Notes under the pieces: generated by a model | Seen by the model: only the letters and a program-made list of their open reading frames with translations | Told to the model about the DNA's origin: nothing | The model's database searches: none | Part shown: positions 44,808 to 52,996 of the stretch, one piece after another | How the letters are laid out: every line of letters begins with the position of its first letter | Position numbering within the stretch: the first letter of the stretch is position 1 | NCBI RefSeq assembly: GCF_040730185.1 | Contig: NZ_CP160402.1 | Location: 5,642,001 to 5,706,000 of the forward strand | Length of the DNA stretch: 64,000 bases | Direction of reading: 5' to 3' | Source: Streptomyces sp. Je 1-332 | GTDB lineage: Bacteria; Actinomycetota; Actinomycetes; Streptomycetales; Streptomycetaceae | Made by a program: the position numbers and the translations under genes

Positions 44808-47438
44808 ATGAAGGCCATCCGTCGATTCACCGTACGTCCCGCCCTTCCCGAACCCCTTGCTCCGCTGTCGGAGCTCGCGCGCAACCTGCGCTGGTCCTGG
44901 CATACCGGAACCCGTGAACTGTTCGAGGCAGTCGACCCCGAGCAGTGGGCCGCATCGGGCGGCGACCCCGTGCGGCTGCTCGGCAGTGTGCCGCCCGCGC
45001 GCCTTGCCCGGCTCGCCGGGGACGAGCCCTTCCTGCGCAGGCTCGCCGAGGTGTCGGACGGGCTTCGGGAGTACGTCACCGGGGCCCGCTGGTATCAGGA
45101 GCAGGCCGCCGAGCGCGGCGGTGAACTGCCGCGCGCCGTCGCCTACTTCTCGCCCGAGTTCGGCATCACCGCCGCCCTTCCGCAGTACTCGGGCGGGCTC
45201 GGCATCCTCGCGGGCGACCACCTGAAGGCGGCGAGCGACCTCGGGCTGCCGCTCGTCGGGGTCGGGCTGCTCTACCGGCACGGTTACTTCCACCAGTCCC
45301 TGTCCCGCGACGGCTGGCAGCAGGAGACCTACCCGGTGCTCGACCCGAACGAGCTGCCCCTCTCCCTCCTGCGCGAGGCCGACGGCACCCCGAGCCTGGT
45401 GGCGATCGCGCTGCCCGGCGGGCGTTCGCTGCGCGCCCACGTCTGGCAGGCCAGTGTCGGGCGCGTACCGCTGCTGATGCTGGACTCTGACGTCGAGGAG
45501 AACGACCCCGCCGCCCGCGAGGTGACCGACCGGCTGTACGGCGGCGGCAGCGAGCACCGGCTGCTCCAGGAGATGCTGCTCGGCATCGGCGGGGTGCGCG
45601 CCGTCAGGACGTACTGCCGGCTGAGCGGGCACCCCGAGCCCGAGGTCTTCCACACGAACGAAGGTCACGCGGGGTTCCAGGGACTGGAGCGCATCCACGA
45701 ACTCGTCGGGGGCGGCGTGGAGTTCGACGCGTCGCTCGAAGCCGTCCGGGCCGGGACCGTCTTCACCACCCACACCCCCGTCCCCGCCGGGATCGACCGC
45801 TTCGACCGTGAGCTGGTCGCCCGGCACTTCGGCCCGGACGCCGAGCTGCCCCGCATCGACGTCGAGCGGATCCTGCGGCTCGGCATGGAGACGTACGCCG
45901 GCGGAGAGCCCAACCTCTTCAACATGGCGGTGATGGGCCTGCGGCTCGGGCGCTGCGCCAACGGGGTCTCCACCCTGCACGGCAAGGTGAGCCGCGACAT
46001 GTTCGCGGGCCTGTGGCCGGGATTCGACGCCGATGAGGTGCCGATCGCCTCCGTCACGAACGGCGTGCACGCCCCTACCTGGGTCGCTCCCGAGGTGTTC
46101 CGGCTCGGCGCGCGCCAGATCGGAGCCCAGCGGACCGAGGACGCGCTGTCGGTGGGCGGCTCGGACCGGTGGGACGCGGTCGCCGAGATCCAGGACGCGG
46201 ACATCTGGGAGCTGCGGCGCGAGCTGCGGGGCCAGCTGGTGACGGAGGTCAGGCGGCGCCTGTACGCGTCGTGGCGTCAACGGGGCGCGGCGAGTGCCGA
46301 GTTGGGGTGGATCGACGACGTACTGGACCCGGACGTCCTGACGATCGGCTTCGCGCGCCGCGTCCCCTCGTACAAGCGTCTGACGCTGATGCTGCGGGAC
46401 AGGGACCGGCTGATGGAGCTGCTCACGCATCCGGAGAGGCCGATCCAGATCGTGGTGGCGGGCAAGGCGCATCCGGCGGACGACGGGGGCAAGCGGCTCA
46501 TCCAGGAGCTGGTGCGCTTCACGGACGACCCGCGGGTGCGGGGCCGCATCGTGTTCCTGCCGGACTACGGCATGGCGATGGCGCAGAAGCTGTATCCGGG
46601 GTGCGACGTCTGGCTGAACAACCCCCTGCGCCCCCTGGAGGCGTGCGGGACCAGCGGGATGAAGGCCGCGCTGAACGGCTGCCTCAACCTGTCGGTCCTC
46701 GACGGCTGGTGGGACGAGTGGTTCGAACCGGACTTCGGGTGGGCGATCCCCACGGCGGACGGGGCGGCGACGGACGACGACCGGCGCGACGACTTGGAGG
46801 CCGCGGCGCTGTACGACCTCCTGGAGCGCAGGATCACGCCCCGCTTCTACGAGCAGGGGCCCGGGGGCCTGCCCGACCGGTGGATCGAGATGGTGCGCCG
46901 GACGCTGACCCGTCTCGGTCCGAAGGTGCTCGCGGGCCGGATGGTGCGTGACTACGTGGAGCAGCTGTACGTCCCCGCCGCGCGGGCGCACCGCACGCTG
47001 GGCGCGGACGCTGCGGGGGAACTCGCCTCCTGGAAGGCGCGGGTCCGCGCCGCCTGGCCGCGGGTGGCCGTCGACCACGTCGAGGCGACGGCGACGGGCG
47101 CCACCGCCGAACTGGGCGCCACACTCTCGCTGCGGGTCCGCGTGCACCTGGGCGCGCTGACCCCGGACGACGTCGAGGTCCAGACGATCGCGGGCCGCGT
47201 CGACCCCGGGGACGTCATCGCCGACGCGGTCCCGGTGCCACTGAAACCGGTGGGCGGCCCCGACGCGGAGGGCCGCCGCCTCTACGAGGGCCCCCTGTCC
47301 CTGGACCGCCCGGGTCCGTTCGGCTACACGGTGCGGATCCTGCCCTCCCACCGACTGCTGGCCAGCGGGGCCGAGTTGGGGCTGGTGGCGGTGCCGTCGG
47401 AGGGGACGGGGGAGGCTGCGGGGGTGTTGTTGCGGTAG
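44808..47438 (+). CDS. glgP: Alpha-glucan phosphorylase (GT35)
   Basis: Releases glucose 1-phosphate from alpha-1,4-glucan. The ~876-residue protein is the short-type actinobacterial alpha-glucan phosphorylase: an N-terminal DUF3417-like segment (LSELARNLRWSWHTGTRELFEAVD), VAYFSPEFGITAALPQYSGGLGILAGDH, HTNEGHAGF, the ARRVPSYKR phosphate-binding loop and the PLP-lysine motif EACGTSGMKAALNGCLNLS. The start is ATG 44808 (GTG 44805 is equally possible). With GlgE and GlgB it covers both synthesis and breakdown of the same polymer. It is separated from the glg operon by about 7 kb. Confidence 0.96.
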   Translation: MKAIRRFTVRPALPEPLAPLSELARNLRWSWHTGTRELFEAVDPEQWAASGGDPVRLLGSVPPARLARLAGDEPFLRRLAEVSDGLREYVTGARWYQEQAAERGGELPRAVAYFSPEFGITAALPQYSGGLGILAGDHLKAASDLGLPLVGVGLLYRHGYFHQSLSRDGWQQETYPVLDPNELPLSLLREADGTPSLVAIALPGGRSLRAHVWQASVGRVPLLMLDSDVEENDPAAREVTDRLYGGGSEHRLLQEMLLGIGGVRAVRTYCRLSGHPEPEVFHTNEGHAGFQGLERIHELVGGGVEFDASLEAVRAGTVFTTHTPVPAGIDRFDRELVARHFGPDAELPRIDVERILRLGMETYAGGEPNLFNMAVMGLRLGRCANGVSTLHGKVSRDMFAGLWPGFDADEVPIASVTNGVHAPTWVAPEVFRLGARQIGAQRTEDALSVGGSDRWDAVAEIQDADIWELRRELRGQLVTEVRRRLYASWRQRGAASAELGWIDDVLDPDVLTIGFARRVPSYKRLTLMLRDRDRLMELLTHPERPIQIVVAGKAHPADDGGKRLIQELVRFTDDPRVRGRIVFLPDYGMAMAQKLYPGCDVWLNNPLRPLEACGTSGMKAALNGCLNLSVLDGWWDEWFEPDFGWAIPTADGAATDDDRRDDLEAAALYDLLERRITPRFYEQGPGGLPDRWIEMVRRTLTRLGPKVLAGRMVRDYVEQLYVPAARAHRTLGADAAGELASWKARVRAAWPRVAVDHVEATATGATAELGATLSLRVRVHLGALTPDDVEVQTIAGRVDPGDVIADAVPVPLKPVGGPDAEGRRLYEGPLSLDRPGPFGYTVRILPSHRLLASGAELGLVAVPSEGTGEAAGVLLR

Positions 47439-47586
47439 GGCGAACGGTGAGCAGGGGATGGCGGGTGCGGAGGCGATCCACACCTCGGCGGGCAAGACGG
47501 CCGAGCCCTTCACAACACGACAAGGCTCCGTGTGCCGCGTGCACGGAGGTTCTCGGCACACTTGGAGTCAGGGCGGTGCTCCCAAA

Positions 47587-48555
47587 ATGCACGAAGCGAA
47601 TCGCACCCCGCGGTGGTCGGAACCGACCGACCGCGTGCTCAGAAAATCCGGCTGGTATCCGCAGCGTTCGGTGCCCACGGTCACCTGGGAAAGCATCCTG
47701 CGTGAGCGCGGTGGGTTTGTGGCGCATGAGGCCGCGCAGCGGTTCCTCGCGGAATTCGGCGGGCTGCACAATGACGGGTGGCCTGCTGGGCCGGATACGG
47801 CGAAGTCGCCTTTTCGGGTGGATCCGCTCAGGGCGCAGTGGGATCGTGCGACCTTTCACCGCTACAGCACGGAAGCCGGAGTTTCGCTGTACCCCGTCGG
47901 GCAGGCCAACAACCGTACGAGCTATCTCGCTGTGGCCGAGAACGGTGCCGTCTACCTCGGTGAGGAGGAGATCCGCCTGCTGGCACCGTCCGGGGACGAG
48001 GCGCTGGACAGGCTCGTGGGCACGCGCTGCAGTGGGTCCCAGCCGGGAGAAGTGACGTGGGTTGCCCGCCCTGTCCGTAACCTCCTCGGCGACGAAGCGG
48101 TGGCCGGGGACGGGGGCGACAGCTCCCGGTGGTCGGAGGCGACCAGCCGAACGCTGCGCCGAGCCGGCTGGTATCCGGGGCGAGCCGTTCCTGTCGATAC
48201 GTGGGAGAAGATCCTTCACGACGCCGACGGAGGTTTCCGGATGCCGGACGCGGCGCGAACCTTCCTTGCCGAGTTCGGGGGAGTGGCTCTCGACCGGGAG
48301 GACTTGGCGTCCGTCGGAGGGCGGGGGCGGGATTTCCAGATCGATCCCTTGTTGGCCAAGTGGGACTTCGAGATCTTCGAGGAGATGAGCGAGGAGGTCG
48401 AGAATTACCTCTACCCCCTCGGCATGACGGACCGGGGAAACTTCTACCTGAGCATGACCGAAGGCGGTGAGGTCTACGTCGGTATGGATTACCCGAACCT
48501 ACTTGCGGACAACGGCCACGAAGCGATGCGCAAGTTGATCGAAGGGTTGGGTTAG
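47587..48555 (+). CDS. Double SUKH-3 domain protein (orphan immunity-type)
   Basis: About 322 residues with two tandem SUKH-family domains. Each has the same landmarks: WSEPTDRVLRKSGWYPQRSV then FLAEFGGL in domain 1 (about 10-165), and WSEATSRTLRRAGWYPGRAV then FLAEFGGV in domain 2 (about 185-315). Both have a PL-A-W core and an LYP(V/L)G strand. SUKH proteins usually neutralise contact-dependent or polymorphic toxins. No toxin gene is beside it, so it may be an orphan immunity gene or have another role. I start at ATG 47587; a frame from 47458 adds unlikely sequence. Ribosome-site evidence is weak. Confidence 0.8.
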   Translation: MHEANRTPRWSEPTDRVLRKSGWYPQRSVPTVTWESILRERGGFVAHEAAQRFLAEFGGLHNDGWPAGPDTAKSPFRVDPLRAQWDRATFHRYSTEAGVSLYPVGQANNRTSYLAVAENGAVYLGEEEIRLLAPSGDEALDRLVGTRCSGSQPGEVTWVARPVRNLLGDEAVAGDGGDSSRWSEATSRTLRRAGWYPGRAVPVDTWEKILHDADGGFRMPDAARTFLAEFGGVALDREDLASVGGRGRDFQIDPLLAKWDFEIFEEMSEEVENYLYPLGMTDRGNFYLSMTEGGEVYVGMDYPNLLADNGHEAMRKLIEGLG

Positions 48556-48588
48556 CCACCGGGGCGCATCACCAGCTGGCCGCCCTCA

Positions 48589-48621
48589 CGGCACCCAGGG
48601 GAAGGAAGCCCCCGGGTGCCG
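48589..48621. terminator. Bidirectional terminator between the SUKH and M4 genes
   Basis: CGGCACCCAGGGG pairs with CCCCCGGGTGCCG (48589-48601 with 48609-48621), one A-C mismatch, 7-nt loop. It lies between two convergent genes. Confidence 0.8.
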
Positions 48622-48636
48622 CCCCGGCAAAGAGAG

Positions 48637-50271
48637 TTACTTGACGTTCACGCCCGTCCAGGCCGCCGCCACGCCCTTGGCCTCGGCCGAGTCCGCGCCG
48701 TACAGGTCCGTCGCCGCCTTCAAGGTGCCCTCGCGGGCCGCCTTGTAGTCCGTCGTCGTCGTGAAGTACGACGTCAGGGCCTTGAACCAGATCTTCTCTG
48801 CCTTGTCGCGTCCGATGCCCTCGACCTTGGAGCCGTCCGCGGTCGGGGAGTCGTACTTGACGCCGTTGATCTCCTTGGCGCCGCTGCCCTCCGAGAGGAG
48901 GTAGAAGAAGTGGTTGGCGATGCCCGAGGAGTAGTGGACGTCTACGTTGCCCGCCTCCGCGCTCCAGTTGTCCAGGGAGTTGCCGTCCTTGGAGGGCTTG
49001 TCCATGTAGCGCAGCGGCGTACCGTCGCCGTTGATGTCGATCTTCTCGCCGACCATGTAGTCCGGGACGTCCTCGGCGTTCTTGGCGTTGAACTCGACCG
49101 CCGCCGCGAAGATGTCCGACGTGGCCTCGTTCAGGCCGCCGGACTCACCGCTGTACTCCATGTTGCCGGTCGCGGAGGTGACGCCGTGCGTCATCTCGTG
49201 CGCCGCGACGTCCATCGACGTGAGCGGCTTCTTGTCGCCCTCACCGTCGCCGTACGTCATGCAGAAGCAGCTGTCGTCCCAGAAGGCGTTGACGTACGCG
49301 TTGCCGTAGTGGACGCGCGAGGTCGCGCCCTTGCCGTCGCCCTTGATGCCCTCGCGGCCGTGTACGGCCTTGTAGTAGTCCCAGGTCAACTGGGCGCCAT
49401 AGGCGGCGTCGACGGCGGCGGTCTGGGGGTCCTCCGGCTTTCCGGTGCCCCAGGTGTCGTCCTCGTCCGTGACGAGCTTGCCCTCGCCGCTCTGGCTATG
49501 CGCCAGGTCGTACGTCGAGTGGCCGCCGCGCGAGTCGTCGGTCAGGTCGAAGCCGCTCGCGCCCTTCTTGGAGCCGACCTCGACGTCGCCGCTGTACTGG
49601 CTGTGGCCCGCGCCGTTCTCGATGGCCTGGTACTGGAAGAGCTTCTTGCCCGTGGCCGCGTCGGTGATGACGTGCAGCTTGCTGGGCGTGCCGTCCTTCT
49701 GGACGCCGGTGACGACGGTCTCGTGGGCGAGGACCGGCTTGCCGGACGCGGCCCAGACGACCTTGCGCGGGGTCTGCGCGTCCGCCTTCTTGGTGTCGCC
49801 GGACCTGGAGGCTGTGGACTCGGCGGACTTGGCCGCCGACTTGGCGCCGACCTTCGCGGAGGTCGACGCGACCTTGATGGTGGCCTTGGCCGCCTTGGTC
49901 ACGCTCTTGACCGCGCCGCTCTTCGCGGCGTGGACGACCAGGTCGCCGCCGAGGACGGGCAGGCCGTCGTACGTGCGCTCGTAGCGGGTGTGCGTGGTGC
50001 CGTCACGGTCCTTGACGACGTCGCGTACGACGAGCTTCTCCTTGGCGCCGAGGCCGATCTTCTCGGCGGTGGCGGCCTTGTCCGCGTTCGCGTCCTGCAA
50101 CAGGCCGGCGCGGGCCGTGGAGGAGAGTGCGATCGGTGCCCCGGAGGGCGCGGCCGCCCGGTCGGGCTGTGCGGATGCTCCGGTGGTCAGGCCGCCCGCG
50201 AGGAGGGCGCCTGCGGCAACAGCGGTGGCGATGGCCAGCGTTGAGCGCTTCCGGGATATGTGGGGGGTCAC
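48637..50271 (-). CDS. Secreted M4 (thermolysin-like) metalloprotease
   Basis: A 544-residue preproprotease. I start it at GTG (50271) because AAGGAG lies 7 nt upstream and a clean signal peptide follows (VTPHISRKRS... to GASAQPD). The FTP/PepSY propeptide runs to about 200 (KLVVRDVVKDRDGTTHTRYERTYDGLPVLGGDLVV). The catalytic domain has the zinc site DVAAHEMTHGVT and the third ligand in SGGLNEATSDIFAA, with VHYSSGIANHFFYLLSEG and GIGRDKAEKIWFKAL at the C-terminal helical half. It needs zinc and calcium. It is a paralogue of the next gene but lacks a P domain. Confidence 0.95.
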   Translation of the reverse strand: MTPHISRKRSTLAIATAVAAGALLAGGLTTGASAQPDRAAAPSGAPIALSSTARAGLLQDANADKAATAEKIGLGAKEKLVVRDVVKDRDGTTHTRYERTYDGLPVLGGDLVVHAAKSGAVKSVTKAAKATIKVASTSAKVGAKSAAKSAESTASRSGDTKKADAQTPRKVVWAASGKPVLAHETVVTGVQKDGTPSKLHVITDAATGKKLFQYQAIENGAGHSQYSGDVEVGSKKGASGFDLTDDSRGGHSTYDLAHSQSGEGKLVTDEDDTWGTGKPEDPQTAAVDAAYGAQLTWDYYKAVHGREGIKGDGKGATSRVHYGNAYVNAFWDDSCFCMTYGDGEGDKKPLTSMDVAAHEMTHGVTSATGNMEYSGESGGLNEATSDIFAAAVEFNAKNAEDVPDYMVGEKIDINGDGTPLRYMDKPSKDGNSLDNWSAEAGNVDVHYSSGIANHFFYLLSEGSGAKEINGVKYDSPTADGSKVEGIGRDKAEKIWFKALTSYFTTTTDYKAAREGTLKAATDLYGADSAEAKGVAAAWTGVNVK

Positions 50272-50496
50272 GCATGCTCCTTCGGTGGGGGGCCCGGACG
50301 GCATGGGGGACTGTCCGGGTTGAAAGATGCGGTGCGGGTGTACAGATGTTCTGTTGTGTCGTGCGAGGGAAGAGTGTCAGTTGGGCCAGGTTCATGTCAG
50401 GTACCTGACCGCAGGTTGGCCAGAAATCGTCCGTTGAGCGATGGTCCATGTACGCAATGCGAACGGCGCGTTACGCATCCGGCGGCCGCACATGGG

Positions 50497-50535
50497 TGCG
50501 CCGCTCCGGGGAGTCGGTCCACCCGGAGCGGCGCA
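50497..50535. terminator. Terminator after the second M4 protease gene
   Basis: TGCGCCGCTCCGGG (50497-50510) and CCCGGAGCGGCGCA (50522-50535) form a perfect 14-bp stem with an 11-nt loop, 35 bp past the stop of the minus-strand gene ending at 50570. The remaining gap (50272-50496) holds the promoter region of the first M4 gene; no site there is certain. Confidence 0.82.
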
Positions 50536-50569
50536 GTCTGTATGTGCTCCCGTCAAGCCCGGTCAGGGC

Positions 50570-52627
50570 CTACGGGAACGTCAGCTTCCAGCTGTTGATG
50601 CGGCCGACGTCCTGCGCGGCCACGTCCTGCACCTTCAGCTTCCAGGTGCCGTTGGCCGCCTCGGACGAGGCGTTGACCGTGTAGGTCTCCTTGATGTTGT
50701 CCGCCGAGTCGTTCGCGCTCGAGTTCTTCAGGCGGTACGTCGAGCCGTCCGGGGCCACCAGGTCGACGACCAGGTCACCGCGCCAGGTGTGGACGATGTC
50801 CACCCCGACCTTCAGGGCGGCGGGCGCGTTGCCCGTGCGGCCGGTGACGTTGATGGACGAGGTGACGGCCGCGCCACGGTCCGGAATGGCGACGTCGGTG
50901 GTGTTCTCGAAGTCGGTGCCACCGCCGCCACCGGGACGCGCTCCGACGTTGACTCCGGCCCACGCGTGGGCCACCGCCGCGTACTCGGTGCTGCTGGTGC
51001 CGTACAGCTCACCGGCCACCGCGAGGGTCCCGGTGCGGGCCGCCGCGTAGTTGGTGGTCGTGGTGAACTTCGTCGTCAGCGCCTTGAACCAGATGAGCGA
51101 CGCCTTGTCACGACCAATTCCGGCCACGGGCAGACCGTCCGAGGTGGGCGAGTCGTACGCGACGTCGTTGATGACCTTGGCGCCGCTGCCCTCGCTCAGG
51201 AGGTAGTAGAAGTGGTTGGCGACACCGGACGAGTAGTGCACGTCGATGTTGCCGATGCCCGAGTACCAGGAGTCCTTGGACGCGCCGTCCTTGGAGGGCT
51301 TGTCCATGTAGCGCAGCGGCGTACCGTCGCCGTTGATGTCGATCTTCTCGCCGACGTAGTAGTCGCCCTTGTCCTGCGCGTTGTTGGCGTGGAACTCCAC
51401 GGCCGCCGCGAAGATGTCGGACGTCGCCTCGTTCAGGCCACCGGACTCACCGCTGTACGTCATGTTGCCGGTGGCCGCCGTCACGCCGTGGGTCATCTCG
51501 TGGGCGGCCACGTCGATGGACGTCAGGGGCTTGGCGTTCCCCGCGCCGTCGCCGTACGTCATGCAGAAGCAGGCGTCGGACCAGAACGCGTTGACGTAGT
51601 TGTTGCCGTAGTGGACCCGGGAGTACGCGCCGACGCCGTCACCCCGGATACCGGAGCGGCCGTGCACGTTCTTGTAGTAGTCCCAGGTCAGCGCCGCCCC
51701 GTAGTGGGCGTCCGCGCCGGCCGTCTCCAGATTGGATGCCTGGCCGTTGCCCCACACGTCGTCCGGCCCGGAGAAGAGCGTGCCGGTGCCCGACGTGCCG
51801 CGGTTCAGGTTGTACGTCTTGTGGCTGCCGCGACCGGTGTCGGTCAAGGTGTAGTTGGACCCCGACTGTGCCGTTCCCAGCGTGACTTGACCGCTGTACT
51901 GGGTGTTGCCCGTGCCGTTCTCGATGCCCTGCCACTGGAAGAGTTTCTTGCCGGTGGCCGCGTCCGTGATGACGTGCAGCTCGTTCGGGGTGCCGTCGTG
52001 CTGAAGGCCGCCGACCACCGTCTCGTACGCGAGAGTCGGCTCGCCCTCGGCCATCCAGACGACCTTGCGCGGCTCGCGGTCCGCGTCGGTCTTCTTCGAC
52101 CCCTCGGCCTTCGCCGCGCCGAGCGCCTGCTTCTCGGCGGTCGCGGCCTTCACCTCGGCGCTGGTGTCGACGCCCTTGAGCTGTGCCTTCGCGGCCTTGG
52201 TGACGCCCTCGGTCTTCCCCGACTTCGCCTCGTCGACGACCAGGTCACCGCCGAGGACGGGCAGGCCGTCGTACGTGCGCTCGTAGCGCGTGTGCGTCGT
52301 GCCGTCGCCGTCCTTGGTGACGTCGCGTACGACGAGCTTCTCCTTGGCGCCGAGCCCCAGGTCCTTGGCCGTGTCCGCCTTGGTGGCGTTGGCGTCCTTG
52401 AGGAGCGCCGCACGCTGGGCGGGGGTGAGCTTCACGGGCAGGGAACCGGGGTCGGCCTTGCCTATCTTCGCGGCGGCCGGCGTCTTGGCCTGCGATATCG
52501 CGGGGTCGTCGGCGGACGCCGGGCCCGTCTGGAAGGCCACCGCGATGAGGGCGGCGACGGCGGTCAGGGCGCCCGCGGCGGTGGCGCGTCTGTGGGAGGC
52601 AGGTCTGTGAGAGGTGCTTCTCAACAC
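50570..52627 (-). CDS. Secreted M4 metalloprotease with C-terminal P domain
   Basis: A 685-residue preproprotease, paralogous to the preceding one. The start is GTG 52627 (a TTG directly after it is possible) behind AAGGAG. Signal peptide (about 1-38, TGPASADDPA), propeptide with the same RYERTYDGLPVLGGDLVV strand, zinc site DVAAHEMTHGVT, SGGLNEATSD and VHYSSGVANHFYYLLSEG. After a Gly-rich linker, a proprotein-convertase P domain (about 575-685: FENTTDVAIPDRGAAVTSSINV, HTWRGDLVVDLVAPDGSTYRL, GTWKLKVQDVAAQDVGRINSWKLTF) is added, which usually stabilises or targets the protease. Confidence 0.95.
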   Translation of the reverse strand: MLRSTSHRPASHRRATAAGALTAVAALIAVAFQTGPASADDPAISQAKTPAAAKIGKADPGSLPVKLTPAQRAALLKDANATKADTAKDLGLGAKEKLVVRDVTKDGDGTTHTRYERTYDGLPVLGGDLVVDEAKSGKTEGVTKAAKAQLKGVDTSAEVKAATAEKQALGAAKAEGSKKTDADREPRKVVWMAEGEPTLAYETVVGGLQHDGTPNELHVITDAATGKKLFQWQGIENGTGNTQYSGQVTLGTAQSGSNYTLTDTGRGSHKTYNLNRGTSGTGTLFSGPDDVWGNGQASNLETAGADAHYGAALTWDYYKNVHGRSGIRGDGVGAYSRVHYGNNYVNAFWSDACFCMTYGDGAGNAKPLTSIDVAAHEMTHGVTAATGNMTYSGESGGLNEATSDIFAAAVEFHANNAQDKGDYYVGEKIDINGDGTPLRYMDKPSKDGASKDSWYSGIGNIDVHYSSGVANHFYYLLSEGSGAKVINDVAYDSPTSDGLPVAGIGRDKASLIWFKALTTKFTTTTNYAAARTGTLAVAGELYGTSSTEYAAVAHAWAGVNVGARPGGGGGTDFENTTDVAIPDRGAAVTSSINVTGRTGNAPAALKVGVDIVHTWRGDLVVDLVAPDGSTYRLKNSSANDSADNIKETYTVNASSEAANGTWKLKVQDVAAQDVGRINSWKLTFP

Positions 52628-52996
52628 GGACTCCTTCTGCGTGGCCGCGGGATACGCGGCCAGGGGGACCGGGCGGCGCGGTCGTGCCGTCCGGGCAGAA
52701 CAAGGCAGAACGTGGAGCAAGGCAGAACGTGGAGCAAGGCTGAACGTGGAGCGAAGGTTGAACGTGGAGCCGGGAATCGAGGGGAAGAGTGGCACCGGCG
52801 CGCTCGGTTTGTCAGGAGTGCGTCAAGAGTTGGCCGGAACTGGTCCGCTGCCCGGTGGGCCACGTTCGATATACGGAGGGGTCGTCCGACGCAAAGGGCT
52901 CCGCATTGTTCGATGCGTGCCCCTTCCCGGCGCGCGGAGCGGCGTGGCTGATTCCGCACCCTCGGCTGGGTGCGGGTGATGGCCTGGAGCCTGTCG
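52628..52996 (-). promoter_or_regulatory. Upstream region of the P-domain M4 protease
   Basis: A 369-bp gap between the protease start and the end of the ABC exporter gene. It contains the 17-bp tandem repeats at 52702-52770 and no gene. A TTGACG on the minus strand near 52825 could be a -35 box but has no good -10 partner. Confidence 0.4.
52702..52770. repeat. Four 17-bp tandem repeats upstream of the M4 protease
   Basis: Units of the form AAGGCAGAACGTGGAGC start at 52702, 52719, 52736 and 52754 (one extra base before the last); the first two are identical. Because 17 is not a multiple of three, the array is not coding. It lies 75-145 bp upstream of the start codon, in the likely promoter/leader. 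Confidence 0.92.
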
